DNA of 54,235 nucleotides from Pantoea brenneri (GCA_002095305.1 MIEI01000025.1:1-54235); one strand, 5' to 3'. Positions 9,665 to 17,961 are shown, numbered from the stretch's first letter. Made by a program: numbers and translations. Notes: generated from the sequence alone by a model not told the origin.

Positions 9665-9994
9665 ATGTTGCGACTCAGCATTTTCATATTCATCATACTG
9701 ATGACTGGATGTTCATCTGGCCCGAAAGGCGTTGAATGTCCCGGCGAAGTATCGACGATTTATGGCCAATCAATGGGACAAACGCAGGGTGTCATCTTTG
9801 ACCTGGTGAGTTCGTTCAGCGTCAGCCGCGATGATGTCAGGGTAGACAGCGGGCCGCTGCAGTCGCTTGATCGTTTCAGGTATGTCCCTTCCGCCGTCAC
9901 GCGCGAAGGTTACTATGCCCAGCGCCTGTCCGATAAACAGTTCCGCCTGATCAATCCGTATCAGAACACCCAGATTACCTGGACATGTCCATAA
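9665..9994 (+). CDS. Small lipoprotein of unknown function
   Basis: This 109-residue protein begins with a hydrophobic lipoprotein signal ending in LMTGCSS (Cys at 16). The mature part carries two more Cys (GVECPGE and the C-terminal WTCP), which may be disulfide-bonded in the periplasm, and the segment YYAQRLSDKQFRLINPY. GTAGAGG precedes the start. I do not recognise the family. An extended -10 element lies upstream, and the next gene starts 63 bp downstream on the same strand. Confidence 0.7.
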   Translation: MLRLSIFIFIILMTGCSSGPKGVECPGEVSTIYGQSMGQTQGVIFDLVSSFSVSRDDVRVDSGPLQSLDRFRYVPSAVTREGYYAQRLSDKQFRLINPYQNTQITWTCP

Positions 9995-10057
9995 GGGGTG
10001 AAACCTGCTGCCAGATGGTTTATTGTCACGAAACGTCAAGCAGCAGGTCTCTTTCCC

Positions 10058-10609
10058 ATGGAAAAGCGTCTGGATAACAACGGTTACATCGATTTCCCCT
10101 TCCCCGCCACCCGCAATGCCGATGGCTCGGTTAATCCGTGTGGTTTCGATCTTACGCTGGAAACCGGCCGGCTGGAGGAGATCGCGGTGCTGGCTCATTC
10201 GGTCAATCTGCGTCGGCTGGTGGAAGAGATTAATCTGCAGGATGGACTGTTTATGACGCTGGCCTGCGACTGGCAGCAGCAGACCAATGCGGTATGTGGC
10301 TTTGTTGACGTGGCGTTTCGCCCCGATCTGCCGCATCACGGCCATGATGAGGCGCTGGAACTTGAAGCCCGCTTTAATCTCTATCTGGCCGAGCAGGAGA
10401 AGCAACATCAGATGCCGCCCGGCACGCTGGTGAATTATGCCCGCTCGGTGCTCGACTGGAGCTGGTCACCGCTGCGTCAGCGGCAGCGTGAATATGAAAA
10501 AATCACCATTCAGTTCTATTGCCCGCAGGCTGATGACGCCGAATGGTGTTTCGACCATCTGCGCCATTTCCTGGTGAGCTGGTATCCGGCTTGCGTGGCG
10601 TCCCGTTAA
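10058..10609 (+). CDS. Hypothetical cytoplasmic protein
   Basis: The product has 183 residues from ATG 10058; a GTG at 9998 would add 20 residues but its ribosome binding sequence lies too close. The protein has no signal peptide or membrane segment, several His/Asp/Glu-rich patches (LPHHGHDEALELEARF) and five Cys. I do not recognise a family. It is followed 29 bp later by the exported Ppx/GppA-like gene, so the two are probably co-transcribed. Confidence 0.65.
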   Translation: MEKRLDNNGYIDFPFPATRNADGSVNPCGFDLTLETGRLEEIAVLAHSVNLRRLVEEINLQDGLFMTLACDWQQQTNAVCGFVDVAFRPDLPHHGHDEALELEARFNLYLAEQEKQHQMPPGTLVNYARSVLDWSWSPLRQRQREYEKITIQFYCPQADDAEWCFDHLRHFLVSWYPACVASR

Positions 10610-10638
10610 TCCCGCTTTCCCCTGCTACCGGAGCCGCT

Positions 10639-11649
10639 ATGCGCCCTTTTGCGCTGCCTGTTGTAACGCTGATCTGTTCACTGTTGTTCACTGGCGCGGC
10701 CGCGGCCGAGGCGTGTCAGCAAATCCGGGCCGGCCTTGATATCGGCTCCGGCAGCACCAAAATCGCCGTCGCCCGGGTGGATGTCTGTCAGCATCGCATC
10801 GAGAAAATGCTGTATCAGGATCAGCGCGCCGTGCCGTACAACGACGCGCTGTCGGCGGCCAGCGATAACCGGCTGAGTCCGGCGATTATCCATCAGGGTG
10901 AAGTGGCGCTGCGGCAGCTAGTGAACAATGCGCAACGTTATCACCCGCAGCGCATCAGCGGCGTGGCAACGGCGGTATTTCGTCGCGCCAGCAATGGTCC
11001 GGCGGTGGTGGCCGCGCTGGCCAGCCAGACCCGCACCCAACTGACTGTCATCTCACAGCAGCAGGAAGCAAAGCTCGGTTTTCTCTCGGCGAAAGCGGCG
11101 CTTAACGATCCGACACTCCGCGATGATCAACTGCTGGTGTGGGATATTGGCGGTGGTTCGATGCAGATGACCGCCTGGCGACAGCAGCAGGGCCAGCCGG
11201 TCGCCGATATTTATCAGGGTAAGCTCGCCTCGGTGACGCTGAAGAATTTCATCCTGACGGTGCTGAAAAACACCCCGGACGCCGCGTCGCCAAACCCGAT
11301 TGGTTCGTGGCGGCAATCGGTGCTGCGCTTTGTCGGGTTGTTTGCCCGTAACGATGTCAGCCCCGAAATCATGCAGGATGTGGCCAGCCGCCGGGTGATT
11401 GGCATTGGTGGCGTGCACGGTTTTTCTATCCGTAATCAGTTAGCAGGCAAACCTCAGCATTACAGTCTGGCCACCTTAAGCGCGCTGGCGAAACAGCAGG
11501 TCTGGAAAGGCGACAGCGAACTGACCGGCGATTATCGGGCAACCGACGTCAGTAATCTGTTGCTGGTTGAAGGCTACATGCGGGCGCTGAAGATAGACGA
11601 GGTAACCATAGTCAATGCCAGTCTGATTCAGGGTGTGCTGTTGCAGTAG
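10639..11649 (+). CDS. Exported Ppx/GppA-like phosphatase
   Basis: ATG 10639 is chosen because CCGGAG precedes it and the product starts with a Sec signal peptide (cleavage near AAAEAC). The 336-residue protein is an ASKHA-fold Ppx/GppA phosphatase homologue: DIGSGSTKIAV (phosphate loop 1, residues 34-44), SGVATAVFRRA, the general-base position ISQQQEAKLGF, DIGGGSMQM (phosphate loop 2) and IGIGGVHGF. The known family acts on polyphosphate or pppGpp in the cytoplasm; an exported member would face a different substrate. The mature protein has only two Cys (26 and 50), which fits a periplasmic disulfide. It belongs to the cluster of exported lineage-specific genes around it. Confidence 0.8.
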   Translation: MRPFALPVVTLICSLLFTGAAAAEACQQIRAGLDIGSGSTKIAVARVDVCQHRIEKMLYQDQRAVPYNDALSAASDNRLSPAIIHQGEVALRQLVNNAQRYHPQRISGVATAVFRRASNGPAVVAALASQTRTQLTVISQQQEAKLGFLSAKAALNDPTLRDDQLLVWDIGGGSMQMTAWRQQQGQPVADIYQGKLASVTLKNFILTVLKNTPDAASPNPIGSWRQSVLRFVGLFARNDVSPEIMQDVASRRVIGIGGVHGFSIRNQLAGKPQHYSLATLSALAKQQVWKGDSELTGDYRATDVSNLLLVEGYMRALKIDEVTIVNASLIQGVLLQ

Positions 11650-11711
11650 CGGAGTGGCAAGGTAAACCGGCCTCAGTGCCGGTTTTACGCTTCCGGTCTG
11701 GCGCAGAAAGC

Positions 11712-11918
11712 TCAGGGTTTGATCAAACGGATAGCGTGTTCCAGCATCTTTTGCTCGTCCCGTTCGCTGTGGGCGCGGTGCTGGCGGGTGCGTTTCAGCA
11801 CGTCATAGATATCATCGCGTTTGGTTTCATGGCCACACTCCACCAGCATAATGACCGCGTCGCCTATCACCCGGCACACTTCGTCATAGTCGTCTTCTTT
11901 GAGTACATCACGTTTCAT
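11712..11918 (-). CDS. Small YmgB/AriR-like protein
   Basis: The start at 11918 is chosen because GGAGGAGAGG lies immediately upstream. The 68-residue helical protein (MKRDVLKEDDYDEVCRVIGD, then DAVIMLVECGHETKRDDIYDVL) resembles the YmgB/AriR family, small dimeric regulators or connectors linked to biofilm and acid stress in E. coli. Similarity is judged by eye from helix pattern and length, so the assignment is tentative. It is convergent with the Ppx/GppA-like gene and divergent from the CsbD-like stress gene. Confidence 0.6.
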   Translation of the reverse strand: MKRDVLKEDDYDEVCRVIGDAVIMLVECGHETKRDDIYDVLKRTRQHRAHSERDEQKMLEHAIRLIKP

Positions 11919-12106
11919 CGCCTCTCCTCCCATTACGCTTAACATCGACCCGGTTTTACAAAGGCTAGACAGGAAACGCTTTGCCTGCAAACAGAACGCC
12001 ATTCACAGCCAGAAACGATTTTTACCGCTTCATTTACCGCTTAACGGCGCAGAGTTCGCCATCTTTGCTACGCTTGGAGAGTCTCACTAAAACCAAGGAG
12101 CACTAA

Positions 12107-12355
12107 ATGTCAGGAAAAATCGAAGATAAAGTTAAAGAAGCCGCTGGCGCAGTTCAGGAACAATTTGGCGCAGCAACCGGTTCATCTGAGCATCAGGCGA
12201 AAGGCGCGGCCCGTCGTTATACCAACCAGGCCAGTTATGCCGCGCGTGATGCAGCGGATTGCATCAAGGATCAGGTTCAGTCTAATCCTTTTGCCGGTCT
12301 GGCTGTTGCCGCAGGCGTGGGCGTATTCATCGGCTTCCTGCTGGGCCGCAAGTAA
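12107..12355 (+). CDS. CsbD-like N-terminus with YqjD/ElaB-like membrane tail
   Basis: This 82-residue protein starts like CsbD/YjbJ stress proteins (SGKIEDKVKEAAGAVQEQFG) and ends with a glycine-zipper membrane segment (NPFAGLAVAAGVGVFIGFLL) followed by GRK, as in YqjD/ElaB (DUF883) inner-membrane proteins that bind ribosomes. It thus looks like a soluble stress-response domain tethered to the inner membrane. AAGGAG precedes the start. It is monocistronic, closed by a strong terminator. Stationary-phase expression is likely from the family but not shown here. Confidence 0.8.
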   Translation: MSGKIEDKVKEAAGAVQEQFGAATGSSEHQAKGAARRYTNQASYAARDAADCIKDQVQSNPFAGLAVAAGVGVFIGFLLGRK

Positions 12356-12376
12356 TTCGGCAGAATACGTGACAGA

Positions 12377-12405
12377 ACGGAAGCCGCTGGCTTCCGTTTT
12401 TTTTT
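12377..12405 (+). terminator. Intrinsic terminator after CsbD-like gene
   Basis: ACGGAAGCC (12377-12385) pairs with GGCTTCCGT (12389-12397) around a 3-base loop, followed by nine T residues. This is a strong rho-independent terminator 22 bp after the stop codon. Confidence 0.92.
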
Positions 12406-12545
12406 GGCTGTCGCGTCCCGCCCGGTGCTGAGAAATCTCTGAAAAATCAGATCCCTTCAGGCTGAATGTTATTTTTCAACCAGGCTTAGTCAGGTACGTG
12501 CTTACAGATTCTTTTTACTTTTCTGAATAAATAAAAGGTGGTCAC

Positions 12546-12716
12546 ATGAAAGCATTCCCTGCCCTGTTGCTGGTTGCAGCAACCCTGACGTCACTGGCAG
12601 GCTGTTCACACCAGAGCAGCGCGATTAAAGAAGATGGCCGTCCTCATGCGCCAAGCGGTCAGTCTTCACCAGGCGGTACGCTGGGTTCAGGCCCGGTCGG
12701 TCAGCCTCAGTCATAA
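12546..12716 (+). CDS. Small lipoprotein (56 aa)
   Basis: An ATG-to-TAA frame of 56 residues encodes a lipoprotein signal (MKAFPALLLVAATLTSLAGC, Cys20) and a short polar mature part rich in Gly, Ser and Pro (SPGGTLGSGPVGQPQS). AGGTGG lies upstream at good spacing and a strong hairpin follows the stop, so it is a real single-gene unit. The mature peptide of about 37 residues is too short for a domain. No function is recognised. Confidence 0.75.
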   Translation: MKAFPALLLVAATLTSLAGCSHQSSAIKEDGRPHAPSGQSSPGGTLGSGPVGQPQS

Positions 12717-12722
12717 CACGCT

Positions 12723-12750
12723 CCCCCGGCACCGTTGCCGGGGGCTGTTT
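12723..12750 (+). terminator. Intrinsic terminator after small lipoprotein gene
   Basis: CCCCCGGCA (12723-12731) pairs with TGCCGGGGG (12736-12744), a 9-bp GC-rich stem with a 4-base loop, then CTGTTT. The T tract is short but the stem is strong and begins 7 bp after the stop. Confidence 0.75.
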
Positions 12751-13085
12751 CATCTGTCCGGCAGATAGTTAAGCGGGCAGTCATATAAATAGCATGCAGA
12801 CTAATAATTACCCGACTATTAATCACTGATAAAATAAAAAAACATCCTCTCACTTATATTAATTTGCAGAATCATCCTAATCCATTCCTGAATATTTCCC
12901 TTACGCCAACGCCCTATTGTAAAGATTATACTCATATACAGTAAAAAGACTGTTTATAAGTTCAACGCTTGCTCTACGGCCACCTGAAATAAGCCATGAG
13001 AATGAACTTTCCCCGTTACCTTATTATCTAATTCTTCATACTGCTTTCTGTTCAATAAAATTAATACGTTTAAGAGAATCCAGAC
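12751..13085. other. AT-rich intergenic region before GT9 gene
   Basis: This 335-bp stretch is clearly richer in A/T than its surroundings and has no credible reading frame. TATACT at 12927-12932 could be a -10 element. I saw no ops/JUMPstart element, which often precedes surface polysaccharide genes. The low GC content continues into the first half of the next gene. Confidence 0.4.
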
Positions 13086-14147
13086 GTGAAGAAAAAAAAG
13101 ATTTATCTGATAGATCGGTTGTTAACGCTTTATTCCCGATTCTCCAGCCGGAAAAAACCCCACAGCCTGCAGGGTCTGACACCAGAGACGGTGGTTATCT
13201 ACTCCACCACCGCGCTGGGAGACTTCCTGATGAATACGCCGGCAATCTGGAGCCTGAAAAACCGTTTTCCCACCAGTAAATTTATTCTGGTCTCCAGTAA
13301 GAAAAATAAAGATTTAGTCACCCGCTATCACTGGTTTGACGATATCTATATCTGGGATAATAAACTGCTGAATTTTTTACCCTTGCTATTCAAGCTGCGA
13401 CGTAAAAAACCCGACCTGTCCGTGATATTACACGCCCATTTTCCGTACGATATTTTGAGTTCGGTTATCACCGGCAGCCAGACAATAATTCGCGATCACT
13501 ATGGCAGCGAATCCACGCTATTAAATAAACACCTTGACCATTACTCGGGTTATTTCGACGATCACACCATTAAGCGCAAATTAAAATTAGTAGAATCGCT
13601 GGGTGCCGAAACCCACCAGACGGAGATGCATTTGCCGGGGCTGGACAGCCCGGCCGCTGCACCCTGTGCCCATCGGCGGATTGGGTTTCAGCTGGGCGCG
13701 TCGAAAGATATCCGGCGCTGGCCGCTGGCGCATTTTAGCCAGCTGGCCACGGACTTGCTGGAGAGCTGGCCTGACTGTGAAATCATTGTCACCGGCACCG
13801 CAGCAGAGCAGCCGCTTGAGCAGCAATTTATCGACAGCCTGCCGCTGCAATACCGTAAAAACGTCACGCCAATGGCGGGTAAAACCAATCTCAGCGGACT
13901 GATTACGCTGATCCGCAGCCTGGATTTGCTGGTCACCGGTGATACCGGCCCGCTGCACATCGCTGTCGCGGCACAGGTTCCCACCGTCAGCCTGTTCTCC
14001 ACCGCCAACCCGCGTTATACCGGTCCGTGTCAGGACAGCGATCGCCATATCGTTATCCATCGTCCGGAACGCCACGCCTCACAACATCCGATGGCCTCAA
14101 TCAAGGCTGAGGAAGTCCATCAGGCCGTGACCCAGCTGGTGGGATAA
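13086..14147 (+). CDS. Glycosyltransferase family 9 (heptosyltransferase-like)
   Basis: From GTG 13086 (AAGAGAA upstream) this 353-residue protein shows GT9 features: VIYSTTALGDFLMNTPAIWS near residues 37-56 (N-terminal acceptor domain), RIGFQLGASKDIRRWP near 198 (start of the nucleotide-sugar domain) and LLVTGDTGPLHIAVAAQVPTVSLF near 282. GT9 enzymes add heptose or related sugars from ADP-heptose to lipid A-core at the inner-membrane cytosolic face. The specific linkage is unknown. The first 530 bp are AT-rich while the rest, from about 13610, is GC-rich, suggesting a mosaic origin. Its stop overlaps the next start (TAATG), so the two are coupled. Confidence 0.85.
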   Translation: MKKKKIYLIDRLLTLYSRFSSRKKPHSLQGLTPETVVIYSTTALGDFLMNTPAIWSLKNRFPTSKFILVSSKKNKDLVTRYHWFDDIYIWDNKLLNFLPLLFKLRRKKPDLSVILHAHFPYDILSSVITGSQTIIRDHYGSESTLLNKHLDHYSGYFDDHTIKRKLKLVESLGAETHQTEMHLPGLDSPAAAPCAHRRIGFQLGASKDIRRWPLAHFSQLATDLLESWPDCEIIVTGTAAEQPLEQQFIDSLPLQYRKNVTPMAGKTNLSGLITLIRSLDLLVTGDTGPLHIAVAAQVPTVSLFSTANPRYTGPCQDSDRHIVIHRPERHASQHPMASIKAEEVHQAVTQLVG

Positions 14148-14500
14148 TGGAGACGTCCCGCAAGCCCTGTTCGCCACAAGCAGTGATCGATTTGATTGAG
14201 TACCATAATCAGCCAACGGTGTTTGGCCGGTTCAGGAAAATTGATCGTCACGACTTCTACCTGCAGCAGTTGCCGCTGAGTGAGGTGGAATTCGCGATAC
14301 TGATGAGTGATTTTTTTATTACCTTTGACGTCTGTTCAAAACGCTACGATGAGACCCGCTATTTTCCGGCGTCACCTTCCGCGCTGTTGGTGCTGGCCGG
14401 GCGGTTGGGGTTCAGTGCAGGCTTACCCTACCGTCCACTGACGGTAGCATTACTGTGTGAGGCGGCCAGCCTGGGCCGCTGGCCTGAGGGGAATGACTGA
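14147..14500 (+). CDS. Hypothetical protein coupled to GT9 gene
   Basis: This 117-residue protein starts at the ATG overlapping the GT9 stop by one base, a standard translational coupling. It has no signal peptide or transmembrane segment and no family I recognise; visible segments include FGRFRKIDRHDFYLQQLPLS and SALLVLAGRLGFSAGLPYRP. Its last 73 bp run antisense to the 3' end of the convergent GT9 gene. A role with the upstream glycosyltransferase is inferred from the coupling alone. Confidence 0.6.
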   Translation: METSRKPCSPQAVIDLIEYHNQPTVFGRFRKIDRHDFYLQQLPLSEVEFAILMSDFFITFDVCSKRYDETRYFPASPSALLVLAGRLGFSAGLPYRPLTVALLCEAASLGRWPEGND

Positions 14501-15504
14501 ATAACGGTGTTCGCAAACGCGTCGTATACCTCGCGGCTGCTGAGCGAGGTCACGTCACGCGATGCCGGTTGCAGTACCTGATGCTTCACCTGCCACGGAT
14601 GCCAGCAGGCCGGATCGCTGTCGCCAAACATCGCCACAACCGGCAGACCAAGCGCCGCCCCGATATGCATCGCCCCGCCATCACTGGTGACCAGTCCCTG
14701 ACACAACGACATCGCCGCAATCAATTGCGGCAGGCTGGTGGTCGCCACCGCTTTCAGCGTCAGCTGCGGGCACAGCGCCATAATCTCGTGGGCCTTCTCG
14801 TCATCGCCAGGATGGCGCGGATTATCGCGACGACCAGGCGACCACAACAGCATGATCTGGCATGAATGCCGGGCGGCGAGGGTTTCGGCCAGTTCAGCAA
14901 AGCGCTCAGCTGGCCACTGCTGGCTCGGCTTACGGGCGCTGATTTGTAATGCATAGACCGGCTGAGAGGAGTCGATGGCGTAGCTTTTTCGCAGGTCGGC
15001 GGCAATCTCTGCATCCGGCATCAGCGTCAGCTTGCCCGGCGCAGCGGCGGCAAGGTTGAAAGGACGGGCCAGACTGTACAGGATCTCAGCGATATGAGCC
15101 TGCGCGGATGCCTGCGGCGCTAACAAGTGGGTGATCAGCGGATGTGGCTCTTCTCCCAGCGCAATCACCTGCCCCGGACGCACCATTTTCACCCACTTCA
15201 GGCCATGCTGATCCCAGCGGCTTTTCGCCAGAATCACCGTATCGTATCGGTTCTTTTTCAGCGTCAGCATCAGTTGCAGACGCTGCAGCAGGCAGGCGAT
15301 TCTGCCCTGTCCCGCCTCGCGATGATGCGACTTGGTATAGTAAAACAGTTGCCGGATATCAGGATTGTGCTGCAGTACCGGTGCCGCATAATTGTTGGTT
15401 AACACATCAACCTGATGCTCACATGACTGATGCAGCGCGCTGATCAGCGGCGTAGTCAGTAAGGTATCGCCAATATTATCCCGACAAATAATCAAAACCC
15501 GCAT
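14428..15504 (-). CDS. Glycosyltransferase family 9 (ADP-heptose LPS heptosyltransferase-like)
   Basis: The start at 15504 is chosen because AAGGA precedes it and the protein then begins MRVLIICRDNIGDTLLTTPL, the classical GT9 N-terminus. The 358-residue product has YALQISARKPSQQWPAERFAEL (nucleotide-sugar domain) and GLVTSDGGAMHIGAALGLPV with VAMFGDSDP (donor-binding loop). It should transfer a heptose-like sugar to LPS core or another surface glycan. It faces the other GT9 gene tail to tail and overlaps the small coupled gene by 73 bp. The last 20 residues beyond the GT9 fold are probably not structured. It is not close enough to name waaC, waaF or waaQ. Confidence 0.85.
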   Translation of the reverse strand: MRVLIICRDNIGDTLLTTPLISALHQSCEHQVDVLTNNYAAPVLQHNPDIRQLFYYTKSHHREAGQGRIACLLQRLQLMLTLKKNRYDTVILAKSRWDQHGLKWVKMVRPGQVIALGEEPHPLITHLLAPQASAQAHIAEILYSLARPFNLAAAAPGKLTLMPDAEIAADLRKSYAIDSSQPVYALQISARKPSQQWPAERFAELAETLAARHSCQIMLLWSPGRRDNPRHPGDDEKAHEIMALCPQLTLKAVATTSLPQLIAAMSLCQGLVTSDGGAMHIGAALGLPVVAMFGDSDPACWHPWQVKHQVLQPASRDVTSLSSREVYDAFANTVIQSFPSGQRPRLAASHSNATVSGR

Positions 15505-16072
15505 CTCTGACATCCTTTGCGCAGCGGCTATGCCGTCTGGCTGGCTAAAAATAAGGCTCGCCACTGGCGTCCGCAAAGGGATAACCGTGACGGCATAAGT
15601 CAGCAATTAGTCAGCGCAGATCGGGGTTGGTTCAATAGCGGGAATAGCGGAAAGGGTAAAGCAGGCAACAAATAAAACAGGCCGCCCTGCTGGCAGCCTG
15701 AGAACATGCCCCACCCGGCGCTTATCTCCGGCACTCGCAATGGCTTAGCTCTTGAAGGGGCGTAAGAATCATCTCATTGTGCGGAGTTACCGGCTTAACA
15801 ATAATTGCGGTTGTTACTATTAATCTGCGAAGTAAAAATGCCCCCCCCACAACACACTCCGTTTCTGGCGGCGGGTTACTTTTCAACGTCACGAGCGGGC
15901 AGAACAGCGAACGTCGGGGTGACCGCAACGACGATATCGTTCTGGTCTGCCGATAATTCGATTGTTCTGCCTGGGTGATCGGCGCTTTACTGGCTCTGAT
16001 TGATGGCCGATTGGGTCAGGGCTGGTCACAATCGACGCTACGCAACCCCAGCGCCAGACAGAAGGAAATCCT
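15505..16072. other. Intergenic region with a reverse-strand terminator
   Basis: This 568-bp gap has no convincing gene. A reverse-strand frame of 68 residues (15722-15928) has unusual composition and no clear ribosome binding site. It is followed directly by a reverse-strand terminator (15669-15700), which leaves open a small RNA or short gene transcribed leftward. A short direct repeat (AGTCAGC twice, near 15597-15614) and a C8 run (15840s) are also present. Confidence 0.35.
15669..15700 (-). terminator. Intrinsic terminator on reverse strand without an assigned gene
   Basis: On the reverse strand CAGGCTGCC (15700-15692) pairs with GGCGGCCTG (15686-15678), nine pairs with one G-T, a 5-base loop, then TTTTATTTG. 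It lies downstream (in that direction) of no certain gene, so its transcript is unknown. Confidence 0.6.
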
Positions 16073-16468
16073 GTGCCCTACCAGCGCTTTATGTATCTCA
16101 CCACCATACTGGCGGTGGTATTGAGTTATCTGACCCTGCCCGCGGTGATTAAGGGAATAAAGGTCAATCCGCAGATTGCCTGGCTGATCGCGCATCCCGA
16201 CATCACTTTTGATCGGTTCAGCGAGTGTAAGCAGCACGTTTCTGATGCCAATGGGTGTTACAACGCTTACAGCGCCGCGGTTCAGCTTGCTGAGGCGCAT
16301 GACTGTTCAGAAGATGGTCTTAAACGCAGGCTCAGATTCAAACGGCTGACCGAACATGCTGCGGATAGCGTGCTTGAAAATGAATTAAACAAGGCTTGCC
16401 CGGGACGGGTTGAAGCCAGCCGAATTGCCACTGATCAGCTCACAGTAACGCCGTCAGCGGCCAGGTGA
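16073..16468 (+). CDS. Membrane-anchored hypothetical protein
   Basis: GTG 16073 is chosen as start because GAAGGA lies 7-8 bp upstream; an ATG at 16091 is the alternative. The 131-residue product has one N-terminal hydrophobic segment (YLTTILAVVLSYLTLPAVI), probably an uncleaved anchor or signal peptide. The soluble domain has four Cys (SECKQHV, GCYNAY, HDCSED, KACPGR), suggestive of two disulfides in the periplasm. No family is recognised. Confidence 0.55.
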   Translation: MPYQRFMYLTTILAVVLSYLTLPAVIKGIKVNPQIAWLIAHPDITFDRFSECKQHVSDANGCYNAYSAAVQLAEAHDCSEDGLKRRLRFKRLTEHAADSVLENELNKACPGRVEASRIATDQLTVTPSAAR

Positions 16469-16564
16469 GACGGTTAGCGCGGCTGTTGCCAGGTTTTAGT
16501 ATGACCTTAGTTTTTCCAGCCTGACGCCGGATGCGCTCTGGCTGGCGAGCCAGTTTTTCCATAA

Positions 16565-16594
16565 AAAAACGGGAACGTTTCCGCTCCCGTTTTT
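16565..16594. terminator. Bidirectional intrinsic terminator before icd
   Basis: AAAAACGGGA (16565-16574) pairs perfectly with TCCCGTTTTT (16585-16594). It ends icd on the reverse strand (24 bp after its stop) and can also stop transcription from the left. Confidence 0.92.
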
Positions 16595-16617
16595 AATCCA
16601 CGTCATCCCGTCAGGGA

Positions 16618-17868
16618 TTACATATTTTCGATGATCGCGTCACCAAACTTTGAACATTTCAGCAGTTTAGCGCCATCCATCAGGCGTTCGAAATCGTAAG
16701 TCACGGTCTTGTTAGCGATAGCGCCTTCAACACCTTTAACAATCAGGTCTGCCGCTTCGAACCATTCCATGTGACGCAGCATCATTTCTGCTGACAGGAT
16801 CACTGAACCTGGGTTCACTTTATCCTGACCGGCATACTTAGGTGCAGTACCGTGCGTGGCTTCGAACAGCGCGCACTCATCACCAATGTTAGCGCCTGGT
16901 GCAATACCGATACCGCCAACCTGCGCCGCCAGGGCGTCGGAGATGTAGTCACCGTTCAGGTTCATACAGGCGATAACGTCATATTCAGCCGGACGCAGCA
17001 GGATTTGCTGCAGGAACGCATCGGCAATCACATCTTTAACGATGATCTCTTTACCGGTGTTCGGGTTTTTGAACTTCATCCACGGGCCGCCGTCGATCAG
17101 TTCGCCGCCGAACTCTTCTTTCACTAACTGGTAACCCCAGTCTTTGAACGAGCCTTCGGTGAACTTCATGATGTTGCCTTTGTGGACCAGAGTCAGGGAA
17201 TCACGATCGTTGGTGATGGTGTATTCAACTGCCGCGCGTACCAGACGCTTGGTACCCTCTTCCGAGCACGGCTTAACGCCGATACCACACTGCTCAGGGA
17301 AGCGAATTTTCTTCACGCCCATCTCTTCGCGCAGGAACTTGATCACTTTGTCCGCTTCGGCAGAACCCGCTTTCCACTCGATACCAGCATAGATATCTTC
17401 GGAGTTTTCACGGAAGATCACCATGTCGGTCTCTTCAGGACGTTTAACCGGGCTTGGCGTGCCTTTGTAGTAACGTACCGGACGCAGGCAGACGTAGAGG
17501 TCCAGCTCCTGACGCAGGGCAACGTTCAGTGAACGAATACCGCCGCCGACCGGGGTGGTCAGTGGGCCTTTGATGGCAACACGATATTCTTTAATTAAGT
17601 CGAGGGTTTCCTGTGGCAGCCAGACGTCCTGGCCGTAAAGTTCCACGGATTTCTCACCGGTGTAAATCTCCATCCAGGAGATTTTGCGCTCGCCGTTGTA
17701 GGCTTTCTTCACCGCAGCGTCGACCACTTTCAGCATCACTGGTGAAACATCAACGCCGATACCGTCACCCTCAATGTAAGGAATGACCGGATTATTCGGG
17801 ACAACCAGTTTGCCCTGGTTCAGGGTGATTTTTTGACCTTCCGCCGGAACAACTACTTTGCTTTCCAT
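16618..17868 (-). CDS. icd: Isocitrate dehydrogenase (NADP+)
   Basis: This 416-residue protein has the same length as E. coli Icd and is highly similar throughout. It oxidatively decarboxylates isocitrate to 2-oxoglutarate in the TCA cycle, using NADP+. The regulatory phosphorylation Ser is in [12 protein letters not shown] (near 113), the substrate/metal residues in [13 protein letters not shown] and [13 protein letters not shown], and the cofactor region in [25 protein letters not shown] lies upstream of the start. It is divergent from rluE, as in E. coli. Confidence 0.98.
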   Translation of the reverse strand: MESKVVVPAEGQKITLNQGKLVVPNNPVIPYIEGDGIGVDVSPVMLKVVDAAVKKAYNGERKISWMEIYTGEKSVELYGQDVWLPQETLDLIKEYRVAIKGPLTTPVGGGIRSLNVALRQELDLYVCLRPVRYYKGTPSPVKRPEETDMVIFRENSEDIYAGIEWKAGSAEADKVIKFLREEMGVKKIRFPEQCGIGVKPCSEEGTKRLVRAAVEYTITNDRDSLTLVHKGNIMKFTEGSFKDWGYQLVKEEFGGELIDGGPWMKFKNPNTGKEIIVKDVIADAFLQQILLRPAEYDVIACMNLNGDYISDALAAQVGGIGIAPGANIGDECALFEATHGTAPKYAGQDKVNPGSVILSAEMMLRHMEWFEAADLIVKGVEGAIANKTVTYDFERLMDGAKLLKCSKFGDAIIENM

Positions 17869-17961
17869 TAACCTCTCCTAGGCGATTTTGTTAATGATTT
17901 GTAAGATGCGGGTCAATACTACTTGAATATTTCCGTCACGCCAATCACCGCAATTTCGCGT

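Noticed and set aside
15722..15928. 68-codon reverse-strand reading frame
   Set aside because: No clear ribosome binding site and biased composition; only the terminator after it argues for transcription, which was listed separately.
12889..17949. Two similar 26-base stretches (TGAATATTTCC...ACGCCAA) at 12889 and 17924
   Set aside because: 21 of 26 bases match, but a rough expectation for a 54-kb window allows about one such pair by chance, and the two places share no function.
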